Source of the DNA: Capra hircus
Lineage: Eukaryota > Chordata > Mammalia > Artiodactyla > Bovidae
Reading direction: 5' to 3'
Length of the DNA stretch: 64,000 nt
Assembly: GCF_001704415.2 (NCBI RefSeq)
Contig: NC_030817.1
Coordinates: 55,971,550 to 56,035,549 of the forward strand
Notes under the pieces: model-generated
Databases searched by the model: none
The model's input: the letters and a program-made list of their open reading frames with translations, nothing else
Told to the model about the DNA's origin: nothing
Position numbers and translations under genes: made by a program
Shown: positions 22,137 through 32,578 of the stretch, piece after piece
Numbering within the stretch: position 1 is the stretch's first letter
Layout: the number at the start of each line of letters is the position of its first letter

Positions 22137-22290
22137 AGCAGCAGAGATGGTTGGATGGCATCACCAACTCTGTGGACACGAGTTTGAGCAAGCTCCGGGC
22201 GTTGGTGACGGACAGGGAAACCTGGCATGCTGCAGTCCATGGGGTCGCAAAGAGATGGACAGGACCGAGTGACTGAACTGACTGACTCAG
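22137..22290 (+). mobile_element. BovB LINE extreme 3' end
   Basis: agagatggttggatggcatc, gagtttgagcaagctccggg, ggtgacggacagggaaacct, tcgcaaagagatggacagga, gtgactgaactgactgac. About 150 bases of the sense 3' terminus, including the last coding residues and tail. Confidence 0.88.
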
Positions 22291-22687
22291 AGAAGCAGAA
22301 GCGGCCCTCAGGCAATCTGGAGACGTGGTAGCCAAGCCGGTCTCAGCTCTCGGGCTTCCCTTCTCCCTCCTCCCTGCTCAGGCCTCTGGAGGCAGTAGGA
22401 TGCTGAGGGGTAGGTGGGGAAGGAAAAGCTGCCGGATTATCCTGAGCTTCAGTGCTGCTCTCTGAGCGCCGAAGCCCTACAGCTCCTGCCCACACCAGCT
22501 CCTGCCAGCACCTTCTGCTGAGCAAGATGCAACCCTGCCCCAGATCCAGCAGCTCCGTCCCCAGCTCAGGAGTGTGCCCCAGGGGCCTGGGCTCCTAATG
22601 AACACTAAGGAGCCTCCCAGTTCTGACTGCTTCTGGGTCTCATGATCTCAATCCTGGCTCTCTCTTAGAAACCCCAGGGGGAATTTT
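22291..22687. other. Unique sequence, no gene recognised
   Basis: GC-rich, with a short minus frame (22343-22525) and no domain. Confidence 0.45.
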
Positions 22688-22800
22688 GTTTGTTTGTTTT
22701 ATTGTTTGTTTTTATTTTATTTATAGTTGATTTACAGTGTTGTGTTAGTTTCTGGTGTAGAACAAAGTGATTCAGGTCTATATATAATATACACATATAT

Positions 22801-23016
22801 ACCTGTCTGCTCAGCCATGTCCAACTCTTTGTTAGACACCTTGGACTATCGCCTGCCATATTCCTCTGTCAATGAAATTTTCCAGGCAAGAATATTGAAG
22901 TGAGTTGCCATGCCTTCCTCCAGGGGATCAATCCAACCCAGGGATCGAACCCATATCTCTTGTGTCTCCTACATGGGCAGGCAGATTCTTTACCACTGCA
23001 CCACCTGGGAAGCCAT
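22801..23016 (-). mobile_element. Bov-tA SINE inside L1
   Basis: ctgtctgctcagccatgtcc, aggcaagaatattgaagtga, cccagggatcgaacccatat, gcaccacctgggaagcc. The tRNA-like B box (GGTTCGATCC on the minus strand) is intact. Confidence 0.92.
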
Positions 23017-23395
23017 AGATGGATAGACAGAGGTATCTATATATGCATTCTTTTCCAGACTTTTTCCCATTATAGTTTATTACGGGATATTGACTATAGT
23101 TCCCTGTGCATAAATAGGACCTTGCTGTTTATCTGTTTTATATATGGTAGCATATATCTGCTAATCCCAAACTCCTAATTTATCTCTCCACTGTCCCTTT
23201 CCCCTTTGGCAGTTTTGTTTTCCGTGTCTGTGAGTTTGTTTCTGTTTTGTAAATAAGTTCATCAGTATCATTTTTTAGACCACAGATAAGTGATATCACA
23301 ACATCTGTCTTTGTTACTTCACTTAGCATGTTAATCTCTAGGTCCATCCATGTTGCTGCAAATGGCATTATTTTATCCTTTTTTATGACTAAGTA

Positions 23396-24143
23396 TTGGA
23401 AGAGGGTGTTTGCTATGATCAGTGCATTCTATTGGCAAAACTCTATTAGCTTTTGCCCTGCTTCATTCTGTACTCCAAGGCCAAATTTCCCTGTTACTCC
23501 AGGTGTTTCCTGACTTCCTGCTTTTGCATTCCAGTCCCCTATAATGAAAAGAACATCTTTTGGGGGTATTAATTCTAAAAGGTCTTGTAGGTCTTCGTAG
23601 AACCGTTCAACTTCAGCTTCTTCAGCGTTACTGGTCAGGGCATAGACTTGGATTACCGTGATATTGAATGGTTTGCCTTGGAAATGAACAGAGATCATTC
23701 TGTGGCTTTTGAGATTGCATCCAAGTACTGCATTTCAGACTCTCGTTGACCATGACGGCTACTCCATTTCTTCTAAGGGATTCCTGCCCACAGTAGTGGA
23801 TAAAAGGGTCATCTGAGTTAAAGTCACCGATTCCAGTTTATTTTAGTTCGCTGATTCCTAGAATGTCGACATTCACTCTTGCCATCTCCTGTTTGACCAC
23901 TTCCAATTTGCCTTGATTCATGGACCTAACATTCCAGGTTCCTATGCAATATTGCTCTTTACGGCATTGGACCTTGCTTCTATCACCTGTCACATCCACA
24001 CCCGGGTGTTGTTTTTGCTTTGGTCCCATCCCTTCATTCTTTCTTATTTCTCCACTGATCTCCAGTAGCATATTGGGCACCTACTGACCTGGGGAGTTCA
24101 TCTTTCACTGTCCTATCTTTTTGCCTTTTCATACTGTTCATGG
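23396..24143 (-). mobile_element. BovB 5' part, inverted relative to the rest of the element
   Basis: On the minus strand this reads from the BovB N-terminal region (near 24140) through the endonuclease domain to about 23396. It abuts the plus-strand remainder of the same element at 24144. The endonuclease sequence breaks off after the IEFCQ region. The plus part resumes only about 10-15 codons later in the protein, at a segment reading SPDGQ. This is the structure left by twin priming: 5' inversion with a small junction loss. Confidence 0.85.
23429..24080 (-). pseudogene. BovB endonuclease (APE-like) domain, broken
   Basis: Two minus frames carry it: 23838-24080, with CIGTWNVRSMNQGKLEVV, and 23429-23698, with VYALTSNAEEAEVERFYE and GDWNAKAG. 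These are N-terminal and central motifs of the RTE-clade endonuclease that nicks target DNA. The stretch between the two frames is disrupted, and a stop follows the EFCQ residues. No functional protein is possible because the domain is inverted away from its reverse transcriptase. Confidence 0.85.
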
Positions 24144-24290
24144 ACATCCCCAGATGGCCAACACCAAAATCAGATTGATTATATTCCTTGAAACCAAAGA
24201 TAGAGATGCTTTATACAGTCAGCAAAAACAAGACCAGGAGCTGACTGTGGCTCAGATCATGAACTCCTTATTGCCAAATTCAGACTTAAA

Positions 24291-25703
24291 TTGAAGAAAG
24301 TGGGGAAAACCACTAAACCATTCAGGTATGACCTAAAACAAATCCCTTATGATTATACAGTGGAAGTGACAAATAGATTTAAGGGACTAGATCTGATAGA
24401 CAGAGTGCTGATGAACTATGGGCAGAGGTTCTTGATATTGTACAGGAGACAGGGATCAAGACCATCCCCCAGGAAAAAGAAATGCAACAAAGCAAAATGG
24501 CCGTCTGAGGAGGCCTTACAAATAGCTGTGAAAAGAGAAGGTAATAGCAAAGGAGAAAAGGAAAGATATACCCATCTGAATGCAGAGTTCCAAAGAATAG
24601 CAAGGGGAGATAAGAAAGCCTTTCTCAGTGAACAGTGCAAAGAAATAGAGGAAAACAATAGAATAGGAAAGACTAGAGATCTCTTCAAGAAAATCAGAGA
24701 TACCAAGGGAACATTTCATGCAAAGATGGACTCAATAAAGGACAGAAATGGTATGGACCTAACAGAAGCGGAAGATATTAAGAAGAGGTGGCAAAAATAC
24801 ACAGAAGAACTGTACAAAAAAGATCTTCATGAGCCAGTTAATCACGATGGTGTGTTCACTCACCTAGAGCCAGACATCCTGGAATGTGAAGTCAAGTGGG
24901 CCTTAGAAAGCATCACTACAAACAAAGCTAGTGGAGGTGATGGAATTCCCATTGAGCTATTTCAAATCCTGAAAGATGATGCTGTGAAAGTGCTGCACTC
25001 AATATGCCAGCAAATTTGGAAAACTCAGCAGTGGCCACAGGACTGGAAAAGCTCAGTTTTCATTCCCATCCCAAAGAAAGGCAATGCCAAAGAATGCTCA
25101 AACTACCACACAATTGCACTCATCTCACACGCTAGTAAAGTAATGCTCAAAATTCTCCAAGCCAGGCTTCAGCAATACATGAACCACGAACTTCCAGATG
25201 TTCAAACTGGTTTTAGAAAAGGCAGAGGAACCAGAGATCAAACTGCCGACATCCACTGGATCACCAGAAAAGCAAGAGAGTTCCAGAAAAACATCTATTT
25301 CTGCTTTATTGACTATGCCAAAGCCTTTGACTATGTGGATCACAATAAACTGTAGAAATTTTTGAAAGAGATGGGAATACCAGACCACCTGATGTGCCTC
25401 TTGAGAAACCTGTATGCAGGTCAGGAAGCAACAGTTAGAACTGGACATGGAACAACAGACTGGTTCCAAATAGGAAAAGGAGTACATCAAGGTTGTATAT
25501 TGTCACCCTGCTTATTTAACTTATATGCAGAGTACATCATGGGAAACGCTGGGTTGGAGGAAGCACAAGCTGGAATCAAGATTGCCGGGAGAAATATCAA
25601 TAACCTCAGAGATGCAGATGACACCACCCTTATGGCAGAAAGTGAAGAGGAACTAAAAAGCCTCTTGATGAAAGTGAAAGAGGAGAGTGAAAAATTGGCT
25701 TAA
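24291..25703 (+). pseudogene. BovB reverse transcriptase, one in-frame stop
   Basis: A 354-codon frame covers the linker and RT fingers/palm: DGIPIELFQILKDDAVKVLH, VFIPIPKKGNAKECSNY, GFRKGRGTRDQTAD and motif A, CFIDYAKAFD near residues 337-347. A TAG at 25353-25355 replaces the Trp normally found in the HNKLW segment. The same frame then continues 25356-25703, with GVHQGCILSPCLFNLYAEYI. The catalytic YADD box reads DADD here, so the enzyme is dead. Near 25695 a one-base loss in the run of A (gaaaaattgg) shifts the frame. Confidence 0.9.
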
Positions 25704-25729
25704 AACTCCACATTCAGAAAATTAAGATC

Positions 25730-26365
25730 ATGGCATCTGGTCCCATCACTTCATGGGAAATAGATGGGGAAACAGTGGAAACAGTGGCTGACTTTATTTT
25801 GAGGGGCTCCAAAATCACTACAGATGGTGATTGCAGCCATGAAACTCAAAGATGCTTCCTCCTTGGAAGGAAAGTTATGACCAACCTAGATAGCATATTC
25901 AAAAGCATACTTTGCCAACAAATTTCCATCTAGTCAAGGCTAGGGTTTTTCTAGTAGTCATGTATGGATGTGAGTGTTGGACTATAAAGAAAGCTGAGTG
26001 TCAAAGAATTGATGCTTTTGAACTGTGGTGTTGGAGAAGACTCTTGAGAGTCTCTTGGACTACAAGGAGATCCAACCAGTCCATCCCTAAAGGAGATCAG
26101 TCCTGGGTGTTCATTGGGAGGGCTGATGTTGAAGCTGAAACTCCAATACTTTGACCACCTGATGCAAAGAGCTGACTCATTTGAAAAGACCCTGATGCTG
26201 GGAAAGATTGAGGGCAGGAGGAGAAGGGGACGACAGAGAATCAGATGGTTGGACAGCATCAGCAACTCAATGGACATAAGTTTGTGTGGGCTCCAGGAGT
26301 TGGTGTTGTACAGGGAGGCTGGCGTGCTGCAGCTCATGGGGTTGCAAAGAGTTGAACACGACTGA
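25730..26365 (+). pseudogene. BovB RT C-terminal region, frameshifted
   Basis: Three overlapping frames, 25730-25933, 25912-26154 and 26114-26365. They carry MASGPITSWEIDGETVETVA, YGCECWTIKKAECQRIDAFE and GGLMLKLKLQYFDHLM in order. These are the post-RT segments of BovB. At least two frameshifts separate them, including loss of bases around 25905-25915. Confidence 0.88.
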
Positions 26366-26384
26366 GAGACTGAACTGAACTGAA

Positions 26385-26410
26385 TATTCTGTGTGTGTGT
26401 GTGTGTTTGT
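26385..26410 (+). repeat. (GT)n tail at the BovB/L1 junction
   Basis: tctgtgtgtgtgtgtgtgtt follows the BovB 3' end and merges into the L1 text tataaatatatatataccac. Confidence 0.85.
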
Positions 26411-26761
26411 ATAAATATATATATACCACATAGTCTTTATACATTCATCTGTTGCTAAACACTTAAGTGCTTCCATGTCTTGGCTATTGTAAATACTGCT
26501 GCTATGAACACTGAGGTGCATGTGTCTTTTCAAATTATAGTTTTCTCCAGATATATGCTCATTAGTGGGATTGCTAGTTCATATGGCAACTCTATTTTGT
26601 TTTTTGAGAAACCCCCATACTGTTCTTCATAGTGGCTACACCAGTTTACATTCTCACCAACAGCGTAACTAGGTTCTCTTTTCTTCACACCCTCTCCAGC
26701 ATTTGTTATTTATAGACTTGAGATGGTCATTCTGACTGACGTGAGGTGATATCTCATTGCG

Positions 26762-26840
26762 TTGGGTTGGCCAAAAAGTTCATTTGGGTTTTTCTGTAAG
26801 ATGTTATGGAAAAAATTGCAGGCACTTTTTGGTCAACCAA
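26762..26840. mobile_element. Palindromic mariner MITE inside L1
   Basis: About 79 bases. The left arm ttgggttggccaaaaagttc pairs with the right arm ctttttggtcaaccaa. The target TA is kept on the right (26841-26842) and mutated to CG on the left. Removing it restores the L1 phrase cattg-TA-gttttgat. This is the ruminant counterpart of the human MADE1 design: a non-autonomous element made mostly of mariner inverted repeats. Transcribed, it would fold as a hairpin. Confidence 0.88.
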
Positions 26841-27350
26841 TAGTTTTGATTGCATTTCTCTAATAATTAGCAATGTTGAATATCTTTTCACGTGCCTACT
26901 GGGCCATCTGTATGTCTTCTTTGGAGGAATGTCTGTTTAGGTCTTCTGCCCATCTTTTTGATTGGGTTGTTTGTTTATTTGATATTGAGCTGTATGAGCT
27001 GTTTGTAGATTTTGGAAATCAATCCTTCATCAGTCACATCATTTACAAAAATTTTCTCCCTTTCCGCAGTTAGTCTTTTTGTTTTATTTATGGTTTCATT
27101 TGCTGTGAAAAACCTTGTAAGTTTAATTTGCTCCCATTTGTTTATTTTTGCTTTTATTTCTTTTGCCTTGGGTGATAACCCAAGAAAACATTGCTATGGA
27201 TTATGTCAGAGAATATTTTACCTATGTTTTCATCTAGAAGTTTTAAGGCGCCGTGTTGTATATTTAAGTCTGTAAGCCACTTCGAGTTTATTTTTGTGGA
27301 TGGTGTGAGGGAATGTTCTAACTTCACTGATTTACATGCATCAGACCAGC

Positions 27351-28349
27351 TTTGGGGGAGAGTTTTTTCAAAATGCTGATGCCCCAGTCATACCCCAGGG
27401 GTTTGGATTTAATTGGTCTGGCAACTGGGGGACCATTTTGGTAAAAATTCCCCAAGTGAGTCTGCCAGGGAGATCAAGGAGTATTTGTAAGCAGAGTGGC
27501 ATGAAAGAAACAAACTGAACCACAGCCGCTGATAAACCAGTGACACCGAGGGGTTTATCAGACTGAGGAGAAACAGGGTAATCAGAGCAGGACAGGAGGC
27601 ACACCAGAGGGAGCTGCCCCTCCCCGCTTTTGGCAGCTGTGGAAGGACTCTGGTTGTTTCTTCTCATCTTCAGCAGAAAAAGAATCAATGACATGGATGT
27701 TTCTGTCTGTTACTGTCTGGACTGATCCCCTTGGCTCACTCAGCAGAGGCCTCACAGAGGTGGGGCCCTTGTCTCCTGTAAACTGCAGCTAGCCTGCATG
27801 CTTTGATGAAGGGAAGCCTGCTCCAGCTGCCACCTGCCTCCCCTCCCGAGATGGACCAGCTCTGTCCCCTCCCTTCCCACTGTCACTCAGCCTGCAGGTC
27901 TGACCAGAACACAGGAGCCAGACTCCAGGGGGTACCTGGGCCTGCTGGCCAGCTGATAAATCTAGTGTTACAAGACTAGCCACTCCCCTCCCTCCTTCCA
28001 AACATCAAAGGCTTCACGAGAATTTATTGTGTGGCTCTGAGACAGAGACCTTTGGAAAGAGGTGGGAGGCTGTGCCTGTCCGGTTGAGCGGGCATTGAGT
28101 GGACCGAGAAAGCTAGATTGATTGTTGGTGGGCGGCGCCAAGAACCATCCATCCTGAGGGGAAGTGAGGAGTGAAAAGAGAGGAAAGAGAGGCATGTTCC
28201 CTGAGAGGTTGGGGGTGTTTTGAGATGGGATGATGAGAGGTCTTGGAGCGTCCACTCTATTCTCATGAGGGGTGTGAGATGTGTGTGCCCACCTTTCTAA
28301 ACAGTTGGTTATGCTTTTTGGATATACGGTCCCTTTAGATGCTTTTCAG
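27351..28349. other. Unique sequence, no gene recognised
   Basis: Includes a GC-rich middle (27560-27960). Minus frames at 27368-27694 and 27968-28255 have no recognised domain. Confidence 0.5.
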
Positions 28350-28561
28350 AGCTTCCCTGGTGGCTCAGATGGTAAAGAACCTGCCTGCCCTGCAGGAGAC
28401 TGGAGTTTGATCCCTGCGTCAGGAAGGTCCCCTGGAGAAGGAAATGGCTACCCCCTCCAGTATTCTTGCCTAGAGAATTCTATGGACAGAGGAGCCTGGT
28501 GGGCTACTGTCTGTGGGGGTTACAAAGAGTTGGACACTACTGAGCAACTAACACTTTCACT
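28350..28561 (+). mobile_element. Bov-tA SINE
   Basis: gcttccctggtggctcagat, gtttgatccctgcgtcagga, gagttggacactactgagca, actaacac. Typical length. Confidence 0.92.
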
Positions 28562-29528
28562 TAGATGTTTTTCAAAAGAAAACGGAAACAATTTAAATTG
28601 CTTTTCCTTTATATTTGGATGTAGGACCAGGGTTACTTCTGAGCACAACACCTCATGAATGAAAGCCAAAGCTTAAATCAAGAGTCCTGAGTTTATTGTG
28701 GGACACCGGTGTCTACCAGGTGCAGGTGAGGATTGAATTCACAATGCAGCCAGTTCCCAGTAGCACAATGTCTGGCAGAAAACAGGCCCGTCCTCGCTAA
28801 ATGCTGGATCCCACTACGTCCTCCCACCTCAGTCCTTCCCTAAGCTGATCTCCAAGAACCATGTGTTAGCCTAACTGCATGACAGAGGCTGTCTCTTTAA
28901 GGGGTGACTGGAGGTTTTGTGGGCTCCCAGGAAACGGCTTAAGGACGATTGTGACCTGGTTGTGTCTGTGTGTTGGGGAGGGTGGGGGCGGGGGCAAATT
29001 GCAGGGTGAGGCTTACAAGCAGTTTACTCTGGGCACCAATACTCCCTGGCAAGGTCAGTCCTGGAATGGCTTCTTCTGAGGTGTGGTCACCCAGGTGACC
29101 TCTGTAGCAGCTATCCGTCAGTCCACACCCTGGCCTGGCCCCAGTTCACTCTGGCTCTTCTTTCAGGCTGGGCTCTGGCTAGGCCTGCAGGGTTGGGGCT
29201 GTGGGAGGAAGTGGTGAGTTGCCATTGGACACTCCACGATCAGGGTCTGTAATTTGGCCTGGAGAGAGTGGCCGTCCAGATGCAGGCAATTTTGACTTTG
29301 AAGTGAGCAGAATTACAAGGAATCATAAAGAGAGCCCATGATTTGGGCTGAAACCCTGCCAACACAGTCTGGTCCTGGCTTTGAGTCTTTCTGAAAAGAA
29401 ATACTTGAGAAGTCAAAATCCTTAATACCAACCGGCAGCAGCCGGTGGGACTGACCCCACTGAGCTCCCCAGCCCCATCCTTCACCCCCACCCCACCCAA
29501 GCCCTAGCACCCATATTAGCCATCCTCA
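28562..29528. other. Unique sequence, no gene recognised
   Basis: GC-moderate. It contains a G-rich run (ggggagggtgggggcggggg) near 28976-28996 that could form a quadruplex. No coding or repeat family is recognised. Confidence 0.5.
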
Positions 29529-29600
29529 GCTCCTCCCCCTGGCTAGGCTCCTCCCCCTGGCTAGGCTCCTCCCCCTGGCTAGGCTCCTCCCCTCCTAGCT
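29529..29600 (+). repeat. 18-base minisatellite, about four units
   Basis: The unit gctcctccccctggctag is perfect at 29529-29546, 29547-29564 and 29565-29582. It is followed by a shortened, altered unit to about 29600. Pyrimidine-rich on the plus strand. Confidence 0.95.
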
Positions 29601-29659
29601 TTGTCACAGGATGCCTGTTCTGCCTGCAATCACTCCTCCCATCAGTCACCATTTACCTG

Positions 29660-29915
29660 GCCTCGTACTTCTCCAGGGAAGACCCCCTGACCTCCACCCT
29701 CCAGAAGAGTCTGCAGGCCCCACTGTCCTTGCTCACAGCCTTCCACCCCTTCATTACACTCGGCACCTGTCTGGTGACATCGCTATGGTTGATTACTAAC
29801 CCCCTTCTCCCCTGTTAGACTGAATGTTCCATAAAGACAGAGACCACAGCTGTGTTCAGCCTTGTGTTTGAGAGATTGTCCTGGGCACCTTTGTTAAACA
29901 GATGAATAAAAATGA
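29660..29915 (+). mobile_element. L2 LINE 3' end
   Basis: ctggcctcgtacttctccag, cccctgttagactgaatgtt, ccataaagacagagaccaca, taaacagatgaataaaaatg follow L2 terminal wording. Confidence 0.6.
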
Positions 29916-30690
29916 GCTGCTTTGTCAGTGGGACGTTTTGTGTTACATAAAGGGTGTGCCACACAGTCCACAGACAGGGGAACCCCAAAGCTTATATAAT
30001 TTGAGAGCCCCTTTGAAGAAAAATAAAGTTGACAAAAACATAACATGGGCAGGCTCACGAAAACATGTACAGAGGCCATGCCCAGGACTTGTCCGTTAGG
30101 AACCCTACAGCTTCAGTCTCACTAACTTCCTCGTAAATCCACCCCTACTCCTGACCCCCCCCCCCAACACCCCGCAAGTGGGAATGGCCAAAGTGAGTTC
30201 CAGAACACTTTGGGGTGCAAAACGCAGGCCTCCCTCCTCAGTGAACCCTCTCCCCTCCCCTTGCCTCTTTCTCTCCTGAGCCTCAGCCCTGTTGGTTAAT
30301 TTGGGTCCTGAAAGGTTAGAGATGCTGGGGTGAAGGACAAAGACACCAAGAGGGTCATTTTAGGGGGCCCTCCATGCTCCTCACAACCTCATCTACATGA
30401 AGTCGCTGCTGTCTTGAATCCTTTTAATAGGAGCAGTGATCTTCTGCCCAGGCCCTTGTGGGTATCTCAGTGTTAATCCAAGACTGGATAACAACCCTGT
30501 AGAGCACTCTCTCCTCTCCTGTGCTTTGCACTCCGCATCCTAGCCACCTGGGCCCCTCTGAACCTGCAGCTCTGTTTTCTCAATCTGGGGAGATGGCTTC
30601 TCTGTGCATGTCCTCCCCACAATGTGGCCTGGAAGCTCTTCTGACAGTGAGCTGGGACTCACTTCTCTGGGAATCGCTGTCCCAAGCTGA
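29916..30690. other. Unique sequence, no gene recognised
   Basis: Contains a poly-C run near 30157-30170. No repeat or domain is recognised. Confidence 0.5.
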
Positions 30691-31260
30691 TGTTACCTAA
30701 CCAGACTTGGTAAAGTCAACCTGTTGTGGTGAAGTAGAGTGCAGAGTTTATTGCAGGCCCCAAGCAAGGAGTCCAGGGCAGCTAGTCTTAAAAGACCCAG
30801 ACTCCCTGAAGGCTTTCAGAGAAAGGTTTATAGAGACGGGGGCCGGGGAGGGAGGTTGTGGGGTATGTGATCAGCTAGTGGACATTCTTCCAATTGGTTG
30901 GTGTTGAGGTAATCAAGGGTCAACATCATCAACCTTCTGATTCCAGCTAGTCTGGGGTTTCCATGCTTGTGGTCAGCCTCTAGTTAACTTCTTCCATCTG
31001 GTGAGGGTTTCACTCTGCAAAATAGCTCAGGATATTATCTATAGTCCTTGAGGAAGAACTAAAGATCCTTGACTTTGTTTAATGGCTAAAGTATCATTAT
31101 TTTGTCTTGCTTGACTGTTTTCCTTGTTTTCCTCATTTTCTCGCTTCTCTGATTAAATTTATCCTTTGACTAAAGTTTTCCTACAGACACAAGGCAAGTG
31201 GAGGACATGGCTGGGGGTCTATTCTGGGAAGGCATTATTATAGGGTCCTGCTCACTTACA
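30691..31260 (-). mobile_element. Solo LTR of a bovid endogenous retrovirus
   Basis: A 570-base LTR bounded by TG...CA-type ends (tgttacc at the left, cttaca at the right on the plus strand). In minus sense it has a TATA box (complement of tttata, 30827-30832) and an AATAAA signal (complement at 30747-30752) about 75 bases downstream. It is clearly homologous to the LTR at 53763-54378. No gag, pol or env sequence adjoins it. BTLTR1-like, class uncertain. No clear target duplication was found. Confidence 0.75.
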
Positions 31261-31708
31261 CTGTCTGTTGTCTAGGATCTGAAGACCACTGTTTTCTATA
31301 GTTTCATCTGGCTGTTTTCATTTGTTTGTTTAGAGTGAGAGAATAAATTTAGTTCCTATTGCTCTTTTGGCCAGTGATGAAACTCCGCTTCATCCAGCTT
31401 CAGGAATCTGTGTGCCAAATACAAGCGTAAAGAACTGGAGTTTATATGTCAGTCATTCTGGGCCGTCAAAACAATGTTCCACAAAAAAAGTGACTAGTTC
31501 ATCTTGCAACTCAAATAGTGGCACAGCTGTTTGTCCTGGAGACAATGACCAGTGGACTTGGGTACACAGCAGCATACATCCGATTTCATCACTTGGGATA
31601 TTAAAAATTTTAAAAAACTGCTCAAGAGCTGAGATGTAATTAATAGTTTTACTGCTTCATCAAAGATGTTTCTAACTGTAACTGGCATTTTCTCCCTTCG
31701 TTCCTTTC
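31261..31708 (+). other. Unassigned segment with a 90-codon open frame (31367-31639)
   Basis: The frame starts MASDETPLHPASGICVPN and contains CPGDNDQWTWVHSSIHPI. It is Ser/Cys-rich, ends at TAA and is followed by UTR-like AT-rich text. I do not recognise the protein. It could be a fragment of a processed gene copy, part of an unrecognised repeat, or chance. It lies between a solo LTR and an L1 scrap. Confidence 0.3.
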
Positions 31709-31790
31709 TCGTTAATCCCAAACTCCCCATTTATCGCCGCTCCTTTCCCTTTGGTAATCAGTAAGGCTGATTCCTACGTCTGTATGGCGT
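31709..31790 (-). mobile_element. L1 3'-UTR scrap
   Basis: ctcgttaatcccaaactccc, ctttccctttggtaatcagt, gattcctacgtctgtatgg matches the complement of the artiodactyl L1 3' UTR. Confidence 0.7.
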
Positions 31791-32254
31791 TTTCTTTCTG
31801 CTTTTCCTTTTCTTTCTGGTGAAGATGACGGCTGGTTCACGCCCAGGGCCCACCTTCACCCCCACCTCTGCCTTTGCACCAGCAGTGCAAGGGTCATGCA
31901 GCCATGCGATGGCCATGAGAATCGCCTGGGCCTCTCAAACCCTGTGGAGGAGTCTCCCAAGCACCGCTCCAGAGTGTGCGCTCGTGGGCCTGGGACTCCC
32001 TGGAGACGCCACCTTGCTATGGATGCGTTACAGCTTTCCTAATCTCTTTCTCATTTTCAAAAATGAGCTTCCCCCCAGGGTGAGCTTGGGGGCATTTCTG
32101 TCTTTCCTGCTCTCTTTTCTGCCTCTGGAGCCAGGATTCGGGGCCCCAAGTCAGTTGTCACCACCCCAGAGCAGAAAGACCCCAGCAACTGTTCACGATC
32201 TCAGCTCATTCGAGCTGAGTAGGTTTTTAGGATATTGATGTCACTGACACTTCT
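31791..32254. other. Unique sequence, no gene recognised
   Basis: A 139-codon plus frame (31819-32238) runs through it. Composition and lack of any motif argue against a gene, but a small exon cannot be excluded by eye. Confidence 0.4.
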
Positions 32255-32578
32255 TCTTTTCCCTAAGATTTGTTTGTTTATATGCTTTATTTTTGACTGT
32301 GGTGGTGTTCATTGCTGCGCATGGGCTTTCTCCAGTTGCGGAGAGTGGGGGCTACTCTGCTGCGGTGCTTGTGCTTCTCATGGCGGTGGCTCTCTTATTG
32401 CAGAGCACAGCCTGGAGGACACGCAGGCTTCAGTAGTTGGGCTCATGGGCTCAGTAGTTGTGACACATGACTGTAGTTGCTCCAAAGCATGTGGGATCTT
32501 CCTGGGCCAGGGACAGAACCAGTGTCACCTGAATTGGCAGGCGGATCCTTTACCACTGAGCCACCAGGGAGATCCCTA
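32255..32578 (-). mobile_element. CHR-type SINE, long form
   Basis: gttcattgctgcgcatgggc, gcttcagtagttgggctcat, gtgggatcttcctgggccag, ctttaccactgagccaccag is the complement of the long artiodactyl SINE with its tRNA-like head at the right. Confidence 0.87.

Larger units (their letters stand above)
24144..26384 (+). mobile_element. BovB LINE main part (endonuclease end, RT, 3' end)
   Basis: Starts at the endonuclease C-terminal segment (ccagatggccaacaccaaaa). It continues through the whole reverse-transcriptase region and ends in the typical gactgaactgaactgaa plus a (GT)n run. With the inverted piece it accounts for about 3.0 kb, close to full length. L1 text on both sides (agtattg left, aatattc right) shows the insertion site. 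Confidence 0.93.
22688..27350 (-). mobile_element. L1 remnant (3' UTR and ORF2 end) with three nested insertions
   Basis: L1 complement text occupies 22688-22800, 23020-23395, 26386-26761 and 26843-27350. It runs in the proper order from the 3' UTR (gttgatttacagtgttgtgt) through the ORF2 C-terminus to upstream ORF2. The minus frame 23180-23368 starts MPFAATWMDLEINMLSEV, the familiar end of L1 ORF2. Interruptions are a Bov-tA, a BovB and a mariner MITE. The L1 itself has about 1.35 kb left and no intact frame. Confidence 0.88.

Noticed and set aside
24291..25703. BovB RT as a functional host-type gene
   Set aside because: An in-frame TAG at 25353, a mutated catalytic box (DADD), downstream frameshifts and an inverted endonuclease mark it as a dead element.
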